In this document: piece by piece, positions 9,039 to 16,811 of the stretch
Layout: each line of letters starts with the position of its first letter
Position numbering within the stretch: the first letter of the stretch is position 1
Assembly (NCBI GenBank): GCA_039939375.1
Contig: JBDVJO010000011.1
Span: 992,001-1,056,000 of the forward strand
Reading direction: 5' to 3'
DNA from: Paracrocinitomix sp039939375
Lineage (GTDB): Bacteria > Bacteroidota > Bacteroidia > Flavobacteriales_D > Crocinitomicaceae
DNA length: 64,000 nt
Notes under the pieces: generated by a model
The model's database searches: none
Told to the model about the DNA's origin: nothing
Seen by the model: the letters and a program-made list of their open reading frames with translations, nothing else
Translations under genes and position numbers: made by a program

Positions 9039-9839
9039 ATGAGAAAGTTATTGTTTATAATTCCGGTATTGATGGTTTTTATCTCTTGTGAAAAAGTGAT
9101 TGATATTCCATTGAATGAGGCAGATCAGAAGGTCGTGGTAGAGGCGCAGTTGTATGATATACCTTATGAGAGTTTTGTGAAGCTATCGAAAACAGGTTCG
9201 GTTTATGATGATGGTGGTTTTGAGAAAATAATCGGTGCGTCTGTCATTGTCTCTGATAATATGGGTAACACGCATGTGTTTGAAGAGCAAACGGGGGAGC
9301 CTGGTTTGTATTTGGATACAACTTTTGTTGCTTTGCCTAACAGGTTGTATACTTTAACGGTAGTTGAAAACGGCAATACTTATTCTGCAATTTCAACTGT
9401 GAATAGTGATGTGACTTTGGATTCTCTAGATTATATTTTAAATGTTGGGGGATTTGGTCAAGATCCGAATGATACTTCTTATTTTACTTTTTACAATTTT
9501 ACTGATAATGGAAGTGAGGAGAATTATTATCGTGCGTTGACGGTGGTGAACGGAGAGATTCAAACGCCTTACCTGAATGATGATAAGTTGTTTAACGGGA
9601 ATAATTTTAGACAGCCATTTTTTGGAGATGCGTTCGGTCCTGGTGATACATTAACCGCTTATTTGACTTCTATGGATAAACCTGCCTATACCTATTTTGT
9701 AACCTTAGAAAGTAATCAAAATAGTGGTGGACCGTTTAGTGCGACTCCAGCAAATCCTGTTACGAATATAGAGGGCGGAGCAATTGGTTTCTTCGGAGTT
9801 TTTATGACGGATGCCTTAACAATAATCTTCCCAGAATAA
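9039..9839 (+). CDS. DUF4249 lipoprotein, first copy
   Basis: A 266-residue predicted lipoprotein with a lipobox ending in FISC (Cys17). The mature start EKVIDIPLNEAD is nearly identical to that of the next gene. The body looks like an all-beta DUF4249 protein (VVVEAQLYD, then TKV-like Ig strands and a C-terminal FGVFMTDALT). DUF4249 proteins regularly follow TonB receptors in this phylum and are thought to sit on the outer membrane beside the receptor. It starts 2 bases after the receptor stop. Molecular function is not known. Confidence 0.88.
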   Translation: MRKLLFIIPVLMVFISCEKVIDIPLNEADQKVVVEAQLYDIPYESFVKLSKTGSVYDDGGFEKIIGASVIVSDNMGNTHVFEEQTGEPGLYLDTTFVALPNRLYTLTVVENGNTYSAISTVNSDVTLDSLDYILNVGGFGQDPNDTSYFTFYNFTDNGSEENYYRALTVVNGEIQTPYLNDDKLFNGNNFRQPFFGDAFGPGDTLTAYLTSMDKPAYTYFVTLESNQNSGGPFSATPANPVTNIEGGAIGFFGVFMTDALTIIFPE

Positions 9840-9842
9840 ATA

Positions 9843-10634
9843 ATGAAGTACCTGTTTGGATTCATATTAATTTTTACATTTCTCTCATGCGAGAAGGTGA
9901 TTGATATTCCTTTGAATGAGGCAGACAGAGTAATTGTGGTGGAGGCTATTCTGAAGGATCAGCCAGGAGTTAGTTTTGTTAAGTTGTCAAAAACAGCATC
10001 AGTATATGAAGAGACCACCTTTCCGCGGGTTTCTGGAGCTGAAGTGGTTGTGACAGATGATAACGGAGGGCAATTTGTTTTTCTTGAATCGACTCCCTTG
10101 TCCGGAATTTATACACATTCAACTTTTGTGGTTGAGGAAAATACTACTTATAGTTTAAAAGTGGTTTCCGAAAATGAAGAGGTGACTGCTGTGTCGTCTA
10201 CTCGTTCTAAACCAGATATTGACTCTCTAACTTACTCGCTAGAAGTGTTTGGGTTTGGAGGTGAAGAGTTTGAGACTTACTTGATGGAGTATCACTCACA
10301 AGAAAACGGAAATGAGACCAACCACTACCGACTGAAAATATGGGTCAACGAAAAAGAAGTTGAGATTTATTATCTAGGAGATGATCAGTTTATAAATGGT
10401 CAGTACTATGAAGCCCAGTTTTTCGGAACCTCTCCTGATTTAGGTGATTCAGTTAGAATTGAAATGTTAGAAATGGATGAGGTGATGTATCGTTATTATA
10501 TTGGGCTGTCTAATGAGTTAGATGCAAGTCCATTTTCTGCAGCGCCATCAAATCCACCAACAAATCTAGTTGGTAATGCTTTAGGGTACTTCGGTGTTTT
10601 CATGACGGATACCGCTTCTGTTGTGATTCAGTAA
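9843..10634 (+). CDS. DUF4249 lipoprotein, second copy
   Basis: A 263-residue lipoprotein with a lipobox TFLSC (Cys16), the same EKVIDIPLNEAD start as its neighbour and the same end motif (YFGVFMTDTAS). The two genes are a tandem duplication, kept in frame with a 3-base gap. The middle regions have diverged (for example FGQDPNDTSY against FGGEEFETYL), so they may bind different ligands or form a pair. It is the last gene of the TonB-receptor operon; the repeat-filled spacer begins just after it. Confidence 0.88.
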   Translation: MKYLFGFILIFTFLSCEKVIDIPLNEADRVIVVEAILKDQPGVSFVKLSKTASVYEETTFPRVSGAEVVVTDDNGGQFVFLESTPLSGIYTHSTFVVEENTTYSLKVVSENEEVTAVSSTRSKPDIDSLTYSLEVFGFGGEEFETYLMEYHSQENGNETNHYRLKIWVNEKEVEIYYLGDDQFINGQYYEAQFFGTSPDLGDSVRIEMLEMDEVMYRYYIGLSNELDASPFSAAPSNPPTNLVGNALGYFGVFMTDTASVVIQ

Positions 10635-10678
10635 TCATTCTTAAAACAAGTTCAAATTACGAACCACACCCTCCGTCT

Positions 10679-10839
10679 CGATTTACTTCGGCTTTGCTTA
10701 GAACGAGTCGCTCTATTAACTTAGTTAACGTGTGCGTCCCCTCGATCTTGACTTACTTCGACTGCGCTCAGCACAAGTCGCTCGATTAACAGTCTCTTCG
10801 TTCCTCTCGGCTTACTTCGACTGCGCTCAGCACAAGCCG
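10679..10839. repeat. Three copies of a hairpin repeat
   Basis: Three ~44-bp copies each have 6-base arms and a 20-base loop: CGATTT/GAGTCG (10679-10684, 10705-10710), TGACTT/AAGTCG (10749-10754, 10775-10780) and CGGCTT/AAGCCG (10808-10813, 10834-10839). All three arm pairs remain complementary when G-U pairs are allowed, although their sequences differ. The loops share ACTTCGaCTGCGCTCAG. Related elements lie at 18071 and 24209. Confidence 0.8.
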
Positions 10840-10856
10840 CTCGATTAACTCAGTTA

Positions 10857-11161
10857 CGAAAAACGAAGCACGAAACACGAGTTTCCAGTCTCCAGTCTCA
10901 ACTCCAGGATAGCACCCTTACGAACAACGAAAAACGAAGCACGAAACACGAGTTTCCAGTCTCCAGTCTCAACTCCCGGATAACACCTCCACGAACAGCG
11001 AAAAACGAAACACGAGTTTCTAGTCTCCAGTTTCAATCCCACGGATAACACTCTTACGAACAACGAACAACGAACAACGAACAACGAACAACGAACAACG
11101 AACAACGAAACACGAACCACGAACAACGAACAACGAAACACGAACCACGAACCACGAACAA
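10857..11161. repeat. Heptad-structured repeat block
   Basis: Three imperfect direct repeats (10857-10920, 10928-10991, 10999-11056), separated by single CGAACAA-type units, lead into fifteen uninterrupted 7-base units (11057-11161; CGAACAA, CGAACCA, CGAAACA). The longer repeats are themselves built mostly of 7-base words: CGAAAAA, CGAAGCA, CGAAACA, CGAGTTT, CCAGTCT, CCAGTCT, CAACTCC and so on. Confidence 0.9.
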
Positions 11162-11288
11162 CGCACCCCTCAATCCTTACAAAAACACCCACTACAATCA
11201 CCTTTCTGTTCTAGATAGCCTACTTATTAACATGTTGTTTAGGTTTTCGCTATACTTTTCCACAATCGAAAAAATTAATACCACTTTT

Positions 11289-11414
11289 TCCCACTTAATA
11301 TTTTTGCAACAAATCCCACTATAATACGTAACTTTGAATACTTGTTTACTTATATATAGTAATTCACAATCTGAAAGTTATTAACAATGAGTCAATAAGT
11401 GGTAATTTGTGGGA
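11289..11414. promoter_or_regulatory. Possible MraZ-binding boxes
   Basis: GTGGGA occurs on the minus strand at 11289-11294 and 11314-11319, overlapping the promoter, and on the plus strand at 11409-11414 in the leader. MraZ of enterobacteria binds repeated TGGGN boxes upstream of its own gene. The spacing here (25 bases) is not the classical 10, so this is tentative. Confidence 0.35.
11303..11336 (+). promoter_or_regulatory. Promoter of mraZ / dcw cluster
   Basis: TTTG (11303-11306) and TAACTTTG (11329-11336) are separated by 22 bases. This fits the Bacteroidetes -33/-7 promoter (TTTG, TAnnTTTG). Transcription would begin near 11343, leaving a leader of ~105 bases before mraZ. Confidence 0.6.
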
Positions 11415-11449
11415 GAGTAATAATTATTTTAGCCAATTCAAAGTAGAAT

Positions 11450-11917
11450 ATGCCAGGATTAGTAGGAGAATACGAATGCAAGCTTGACGCAAAAGGGAGG
11501 TTTCTTTTCCCTTCTGGTCTACGCAAGCAATTGGATGCTTCTGCTCTGGAGGTTTTTATGGTGAATAAGGGTTTTGAAAATTGCTTGACAATCTATCCAA
11601 TGAATGAATGGGATAAGATTTCAGCTAAAATTTCAAAACTGAACTTGTTTAAACCGAAAAACAGAATGTTCTACAGGTTATTTCATCAAGGTGCCAAGCA
11701 AGTAGTGCTTGATAAGGCCGGAAGGATTTTGATTCCGACTGCACTGATGGAGAGAATTGGGCTGAAGAAGGAGGTGATGTTGACCGCTTATAATGATAGA
11801 ATAGAAATTTGGGACCGAGCCGAATATCTAGCTATGATGGACGAGAACATTGTTGATTTCTCTGATCTAGCTGATGAGGTTATGGGAGAAATCAATGGTG
11901 AAGATGCAGGGGAATAA
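11450..11917 (+). CDS. mraZ: Transcriptional regulator MraZ
   Basis: A 155-residue protein with two tandem SpoVT/AbrB-like domains. The first holds GEYECKLDAKGRFLFPSGLRK and the second KQVVLDKAGRILIPTALME, each with the conserved DxxGR signature. MraZ forms ring-shaped oligomers that bind DNA at the dcw promoter and repress the cluster. It is the first gene of the cluster, as in most bacteria. Its end overlaps the start of rsmH by 14 bases. Family identity is certain; autoregulation is inferred from its position and the GTGGGA boxes upstream. Confidence 0.95.
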   Translation: MPGLVGEYECKLDAKGRFLFPSGLRKQLDASALEVFMVNKGFENCLTIYPMNEWDKISAKISKLNLFKPKNRMFYRLFHQGAKQVVLDKAGRILIPTALMERIGLKKEVMLTAYNDRIEIWDRAEYLAMMDENIVDFSDLADEVMGEINGEDAGE

Positions 11918-12815
11918 CGTATATCATGTACCGGTACTTTTTAATGAGTCGATTCAAGGTTTAGAAATTGAATCTGATTCTGTAGTGGTTGATGTTACGT
12001 ATGGTGGTGGTGGTCATTCTAAAGAAATTCTAAAACATTTAGGGGAGGACGGATTGTTGATTGCGTTTGATCAAGATGAAGACGCGTTGGCGAATGTTGT
12101 TGAAGATGAACGACTGATTTTTGTCGAGTCTAATTTTAGGTATCTGTACAATTTTGTGAAGTATCATGATTTGTTAGGGGTGGATGCTCTTTTGGCTGAT
12201 CTTGGGGTTTCTTCTCATCAATTTGATGAGGGTTCAAGAGGTTTTTCTATTCGCGAAGATGGAAAGTTGGATATGCGAATGAATCAACAGTCTTCGTTAA
12301 CAGCTTATAAAGTGGTGAATGATTATTCAGAAAAGGAGCTCTTTAGGGTATTTAATTCTTTTGCTGATTTGCCTAATGTCAAGAAGGTAGTGTATGCTAT
12401 TTCAGGTCAACGGAAAAGTTCCAAAATAAAGACGACCGGCGATTTAGTGAAAATCCTAGAAAACCTGGTTCCTCATAAAAAGAAAAATCAATTTTTAGCG
12501 CAAGTGTTTCAGGCGATTAGAATAGAGGTGAATGATGAGATGGGTGCGCTAATGGATATGCTGGAGCAGTGCTCTAGCGTGATTAGACCAGGTGGGAAGT
12601 TGGTAGTGATTGCTTACCATTCTATTGAGGACAGGTTGGTGAAGAATTTTATCAGAACCGGAAATTTTGAAGGTAAGGCTGAGGCAGATGTGTTTGGAGT
12701 GGTGAAGACACCTTTTAAAGCAGAGAATAAAAAACCAATGGTGGCAACGCCAGAAGAAATAGAAAGAAATCCAAGATCAAGAAGTGCGAAACTTAGAATA
12801 GCGGTGAAGGTATGA
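11904..12815 (+). CDS. rsmH: 16S rRNA m4C1402 methyltransferase RsmH
   Basis: A 303-residue SAM-dependent methyltransferase that adds the N4-methyl group to C1402 in the 16S decoding centre. The SAM loop VVDVTYGGGGHSKEIL, ADLGVSSHQFDEGSRGFS and the end motif NPRSRSAKLR are all present. Three in-frame ATGs exist (11874, 11895, 11904). The last is chosen because the family begins just before YHVPVL. The gene lies inside the mraZ tail (14-base overlap), and its own TGA overlaps the ftsL-like start (ATGA). Confidence 0.93.
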   Translation: MQGNNVYHVPVLFNESIQGLEIESDSVVVDVTYGGGGHSKEILKHLGEDGLLIAFDQDEDALANVVEDERLIFVESNFRYLYNFVKYHDLLGVDALLADLGVSSHQFDEGSRGFSIREDGKLDMRMNQQSSLTAYKVVNDYSEKELFRVFNSFADLPNVKKVVYAISGQRKSSKIKTTGDLVKILENLVPHKKKNQFLAQVFQAIRIEVNDEMGALMDMLEQCSSVIRPGGKLVVIAYHSIEDRLVKNFIRTGNFEGKAEADVFGVVKTPFKAENKKPMVATPEEIERNPRSRSAKLRIAVKV

Positions 12816-13258
12816 GTGGGAATGAGTTTGTAAATATTGATGAACTGAAAAAGAAGTGGGCTGAAGAAGAGAAAAAGCAAGCGAAAAAGAAAAAGCCAAG
12901 GGCTAAAAAAGCTGCAAAATCTTCTTCTAAGACTGGGGGAAGAACAATAGTTCAAATAATGAACGGGGAGTTTTTGTCTAAAGACTGGTTCATTAATAAT
13001 CTGCCTTTTACATTCTTTATTGGCTTTCTGCTGGTAGTGATAATAGGGTGGGGGTATTACACTGAAACCGTGATTAAAGATGAGGTGAATTTAAAGACGG
13101 AATTAAGTGAGTTGGAGTCAGAGTTTTTTACACTTAACTCTGAATATATAACAAAAAAAGGAAGGGAAAATGTAACGGCTAAGTTGCCAGTTTCTGGACC
13201 GAAAGAAAATAGAACAACACCAAATAAAATTAAGGTAGATAACTACGTGTTTGACTAG
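12812..13258 (+). CDS. ftsL: FtsL-like division protein
   Basis: A 148-residue single-pass membrane protein. A lysine/alanine-rich cytoplasmic tail (KKQAKKKKPRAKKAAK, about 21-36) is followed by a short linker, one transmembrane helix (about 66-84) and a periplasmic coiled-coil stretch (KTELSELESEFFTLNSEY). Position between rsmH and ftsI, together with topology, identifies it as the Bacteroidetes form of FtsL, the structural partner of FtsI and FtsW in the divisome. Sequence conservation is low, as in all FtsL proteins, so the call leans on synteny. Its stop shares one base with the GTG of ftsI. Confidence 0.82.
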   Translation: MSGNEFVNIDELKKKWAEEEKKQAKKKKPRAKKAAKSSSKTGGRTIVQIMNGEFLSKDWFINNLPFTFFIGFLLVVIIGWGYYTETVIKDEVNLKTELSELESEFFTLNSEYITKKGRENVTAKLPVSGPKENRTTPNKIKVDNYVFD

Positions 13259-15348
13259 TGGAAGAGCAAAAACAAATATTGATTAAGTCTTACGTAATGT
13301 ACATTATTGTTGCATTAGTGATGTTGCTTGTATTTGTGCGCGTCATTAACATTCAATATGGTGATGTGGTTGCTGATGCGCCTATGTCTTCTGATTCTAC
13401 CTCAGTAATGTCTACTCGTGTTGATTCTGTTGCTCCTATGCGTGGAAGAATTCTTGCGGTTGACGGGTCTGATTTGGTGACCTCAATTCCTTTGTATGAT
13501 TTGCATGTCGATATGACAGTGATTAAAGATGAGCTTTTTGAAGAAGTGGATTCTTTGGCGGATGAATTGAGTCTGACTTTTCCTGAGAGATCTTCAAGTG
13601 ATTGGGAAGCTTATTTGAGAAAAGGACGTGCTGATAAAAGACAGTATCTACTGATTAAAAACAATGTTAAATACACAGTTTTAAAAGAGGTTGAAGAATT
13701 CCATATTCTAAAAGAGTCGCAGTATAAAGGAGGATTGATTGTTGAGCAGCATTACGAAAGACAAAAGCCGAATGGAATTCTAGCAAGTAGAACTTTAGGG
13801 TATAAAAGAGAGGGTGCGCGTCCTGTTGGTTTAGAAGGTGGGTTTGATTCTTACCTCTCCGGAGAGTATGGGTTAAGAACTAAGCAATGGGTGAACGGTA
13901 GCTGGAAGCCAGTTTCGGCAGATAACCTGAAAGATCCAGTGCCAGGTGCGGATGTGATTACATCAATCGATATCAATTACCAAGAAGTTGCTGAAAATGA
14001 ATTAAAAAGACAGTTGAGAGAGCAAAAGGCGGTTCACGGTTCTGTAGTTTTAATGGAGGTAGAGACCGGGTTTGTAAAAGCAATTGCTAATCTGAATCGA
14101 GACACTACAACTGGAAAATATTATGAAATCTATAATCACGCAATCGGAACGAGAACAGATCCCGGTTCTACTTTTAAACTAGCTTCTTTAATGGCTTTGC
14201 TTGAAGATGGTAAGGTGGATATTACAGATGAAGTCGGTGCTTATGGTGAATATCATTTTTATGATCATACCACTTATGATTCTCACAGAGGGGGTTACGG
14301 TAAAATATCTATTCAACACGCTTTTGAAGTGTCTTCTAACGTGTTTTCTAAAATTGTCAATGATGCATATTTCCAAGATGCGCAAAAGTATATTGATCGA
14401 TTAAAATCTTTTGGTTTAGGAGATACATTGGGTTGTGAGATAGCGGGTGAACCATCTCCAGTAATTAAAAATAGAGGTGAAGATGGTTGGTCTGGAATCA
14501 CGTTGCCGCAAATGGCAATTGGATATGAAGTAGAGTTAACGCCCTTGCAAATATTAGCGTTTTATAATGCTGTTGCGAATGATGGTGAGTTGGTGCGTCC
14601 ACAATTTGTAAAGAAGATTAAAAGAGGTGACGAGACTTTGGTTGAGTTTGAAAAGGATGTATTGAATGAGAGAATATGTTCTGAGAGTACAATTGATAAA
14701 TTGAAATTGTGCCTTGAAGGAGTTGTGGAGAACGGGACAGGTAAAATGCTAAAGTCGGCCAATTTTAAAATTGCCGGTAAAACGGGTACCGCCAAAATAG
14801 TGAACTCCAATAAGGGGTATGGAGATGACTACCAAGCTTCTTTCGTGGGTTATTTCCCTGCTGATGCACCAAAATATTCATGTATCGTAACCATTGCTGG
14901 GCCTACAAAACAAATTTACGGAGCGCAGGTGTCTGGAACTGTTTTCTCTGCAATTGCTGATAAAGTGTATTCGGCTTCACCACAATATCATACAGATTAT
15001 AATGAAGGAGTAGCGGAAATAAAATCTGCTCCCCTAGTAAAATATGGTAGCGCTCAAGATGTTAAAATGGCCTTACAAAAAACGGGCGTAAGATTTAATG
15101 ATAAAACGCAGGGTGCGCAGTGGGCGGTTGCAATTACTGCTGAAGAAGAAGTTTCGGTAAGGCAAAGAAACATGTCAAGAGATAAAGTTCCAAATGTTGA
15201 AGGAATGCCGTTGAATGATGCGGTTTTCTTGCTAGAGAATTTTGGGCTTAGAGTGAGTGTAAAAGGGCATGGAGAAGTGGTTTCACAAAAGCCAGATGCC
15301 GGAACAGAATTAATTAAAGGAACACAAATAAAGCTTGTATTAAAATAG
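13258..15348 (+). CDS. ftsI: Division transpeptidase FtsI (PBP) with PASTA domain
   Basis: A 696-residue class B penicillin-binding protein that crosslinks septal peptidoglycan. After one N-terminal membrane helix (about 11-29) come the dimerisation region and the transpeptidase domain, with active-site motifs STFK (Ser304, Lys307), SSN (359-361) and KTGT (508-511). A single PASTA domain closes the protein (about 643-696, starting KVPNVEGMPL), a feature common in Bacteroidetes and in Gram-positive PBPs. The start is GTG overlapping the ftsL stop by 1 bp; the end overlaps murE by 1 bp. Confidence 0.95.
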   Translation: MEEQKQILIKSYVMYIIVALVMLLVFVRVINIQYGDVVADAPMSSDSTSVMSTRVDSVAPMRGRILAVDGSDLVTSIPLYDLHVDMTVIKDELFEEVDSLADELSLTFPERSSSDWEAYLRKGRADKRQYLLIKNNVKYTVLKEVEEFHILKESQYKGGLIVEQHYERQKPNGILASRTLGYKREGARPVGLEGGFDSYLSGEYGLRTKQWVNGSWKPVSADNLKDPVPGADVITSIDINYQEVAENELKRQLREQKAVHGSVVLMEVETGFVKAIANLNRDTTTGKYYEIYNHAIGTRTDPGSTFKLASLMALLEDGKVDITDEVGAYGEYHFYDHTTYDSHRGGYGKISIQHAFEVSSNVFSKIVNDAYFQDAQKYIDRLKSFGLGDTLGCEIAGEPSPVIKNRGEDGWSGITLPQMAIGYEVELTPLQILAFYNAVANDGELVRPQFVKKIKRGDETLVEFEKDVLNERICSESTIDKLKLCLEGVVENGTGKMLKSANFKIAGKTGTAKIVNSNKGYGDDYQASFVGYFPADAPKYSCIVTIAGPTKQIYGAQVSGTVFSAIADKVYSASPQYHTDYNEGVAEIKSAPLVKYGSAQDVKMALQKTGVRFNDKTQGAQWAVAITAEEEVSVRQRNMSRDKVPNVEGMPLNDAVFLLENFGLRVSVKGHGEVVSQKPDAGTELIKGTQIKLVLK

Positions 15349-16811
15349 TGAAGAATTTACAAGACATATTATATAAAGTAGGGTTGTTAGAAACGCATGG
15401 TCCAACCAATATTGAGGTTTCTGAAATCGTTTTCGATTCGAGAAAAATATCAGATGCATGCTTGTTTGTAGCGACAAAAGGTTTTTCTGTAGATGGGCAT
15501 GATTTTATTGAAGCTGCTTTGTCGAAAGGTGCAATTGCAGTTTTGTGTGAGGATCTGCCAACTGAGATTAAATCAGGAATTACTTATGTTCAGGTAAAGA
15601 ATTCTTTAGAGGCGCTTGGTTTAGTAGCTTCTAATTTCTTTGATAATCCATCTGCAGATATAAAGCTGGTAGGAATTACAGGAACAAACGGTAAAACAAC
15701 TACCACAACTTTATTACACGATTTGGTAACTGATCTTGGGTATCCAGCAGGATTAATTTCTACCGTGGTTAATAAAATTGAGAAAGAAGAGATTCCTGCA
15801 ACGCATACCACTCCAAATCCAGTAGCATTAAATGAGCTGTTAAGAGAAATGGTTGATGCCGGTTGTGAGTACTGCTTTATGGAAGTTAGTTCTCATGCCA
15901 TCCATCAACATAGAATTGCAGGTTTAGAATTTGATGTCGCGGTATTTTCGAATATCACACATGATCATTTAGATTATCATAAAACATTCAAAGAATATAT
16001 AAATGCCAAGAAGAAATTCTTTGATGACCTAAGTTCTTCTGCCATTGCAATCACAAATATTGATGATGCAAATGGCGGTGTGATGGTGCAAAATACCAAA
16101 GCCAAGGTTAAAACTTTAGCACTCAAGACACTTGCCGATTATAAAGCTAAAATTTTAGAAAATTCTTTTTCTGGGCTTGTTTTAAATATCAATAATCAAG
16201 ACGTCTGGACAAACCTAATTGGTGGATTCAATGCTTATAATGTCTTAACGGTTTATGCTATTGCCTCTGAATTAGGCTTAGATGAAGTTGAGGTATTGAC
16301 GTCAATCAGCAAATTAAAATCTGTTGAAGGAAGGTTTGAGTACCTGAAATCTACTCAAAACATTATTGGTATAGTGGATTATGCTCACACACCTGATGCC
16401 TTAAAAAATGTGCTTTCTACTATTCAAACGGTGAGAACAAGAAATGAACAGGTTCTCACAATTGTTGGCTGTGGAGGAGATAGAGATAAAACCAAGCGTC
16501 CATTGATGGCGGCTATTGCTGCTGAAATGTCTGATAAAGCAATTCTAACTTCTGATAATCCAAGAAGTGAAGATCCTGATACAATTATCAATGATATGAA
16601 AGTAGGGGTTCCGGCTGAAAGATCAGCGCGTGTAATGTCTATAACAAATCGCGAAGAGGCAATTAAAGTGGCTTGCCAATTAGCAATGCCTGGTGATATC
16701 ATTTTGGTGGCCGGAAAAGGTCATGAGAAATATCAAGAAATAAAAGGTGAGCGATTTCCTTTTGATGATTACGAAACCCTTAGAGAAACCCTACTAAACC
16801 TGAATAAATAA
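15348..16811 (+). CDS. murE: UDP-MurNAc-tripeptide synthetase MurE
   Basis: A 487-residue Mur ligase that adds the third residue to UDP-MurNAc-L-Ala-D-Glu in the cytoplasm. The ATP loop GTNGKTT lies at 112-118. The DNPR motif at 403-406 is the known signature for meso-diaminopimelate selection, so the peptidoglycan is predicted to be DAP-type. The length is normal. It starts with GTG on the last base of the ftsI stop and ends one base into mraY. No murF follows, as is usual in this phylum. Confidence 0.96.
   Translation: MKNLQDILYKVGLLETHGPTNIEVSEIVFDSRKISDACLFVATKGFSVDGHDFIEAALSKGAIAVLCEDLPTEIKSGITYVQVKNSLEALGLVASNFFDNPSADIKLVGITGTNGKTTTTTLLHDLVTDLGYPAGLISTVVNKIEKEEIPATHTTPNPVALNELLREMVDAGCEYCFMEVSSHAIHQHRIAGLEFDVAVFSNITHDHLDYHKTFKEYINAKKKFFDDLSSSAIAITNIDDANGGVMVQNTKAKVKTLALKTLADYKAKILENSFSGLVLNINNQDVWTNLIGGFNAYNVLTVYAIASELGLDEVEVLTSISKLKSVEGRFEYLKSTQNIIGIVDYAHTPDALKNVLSTIQTVRTRNEQVLTIVGCGGDRDKTKRPLMAAIAAEMSDKAILTSDNPRSEDPDTIINDMKVGVPAERSARVMSITNREEAIKVACQLAMPGDIILVAGKGHEKYQEIKGERFPFDDYETLRETLLNLNK

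Larger units (their letters stand above)
10635..11449. other. Gene-free spacer before dcw cluster
   Basis: No convincing gene lies in these 815 bases. The left part holds three hairpin repeats (10679-10839), the middle a heptad-structured block (10857-11161), and the right ~280 bases hold the mraZ promoter and possible MraZ boxes. The single long minus-strand frame here is an artefact of the 7-base repeats. Confidence 0.85.

Noticed and set aside
10854..11201. A 115-residue minus-strand open frame made of repeating FVVRCSLFVVR-like peptides
   Set aside because: It is the translation of the 7-base repeat array in successive frames; there is no start context, and the same DNA type is non-coding at 4.6 kb.
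10635..11449. CRISPR array considered for the repeated spacer
   Set aside because: The ~64-bp units are direct repeats with no unique spacers between them (only single 7-base units), and no cas genes are present.
12614..12955. A 113-residue minus frame across the rsmH-ftsL junction
   Set aside because: Serine/phenylalanine-rich antisense of lysine-rich ftsL; both sense genes are conserved.
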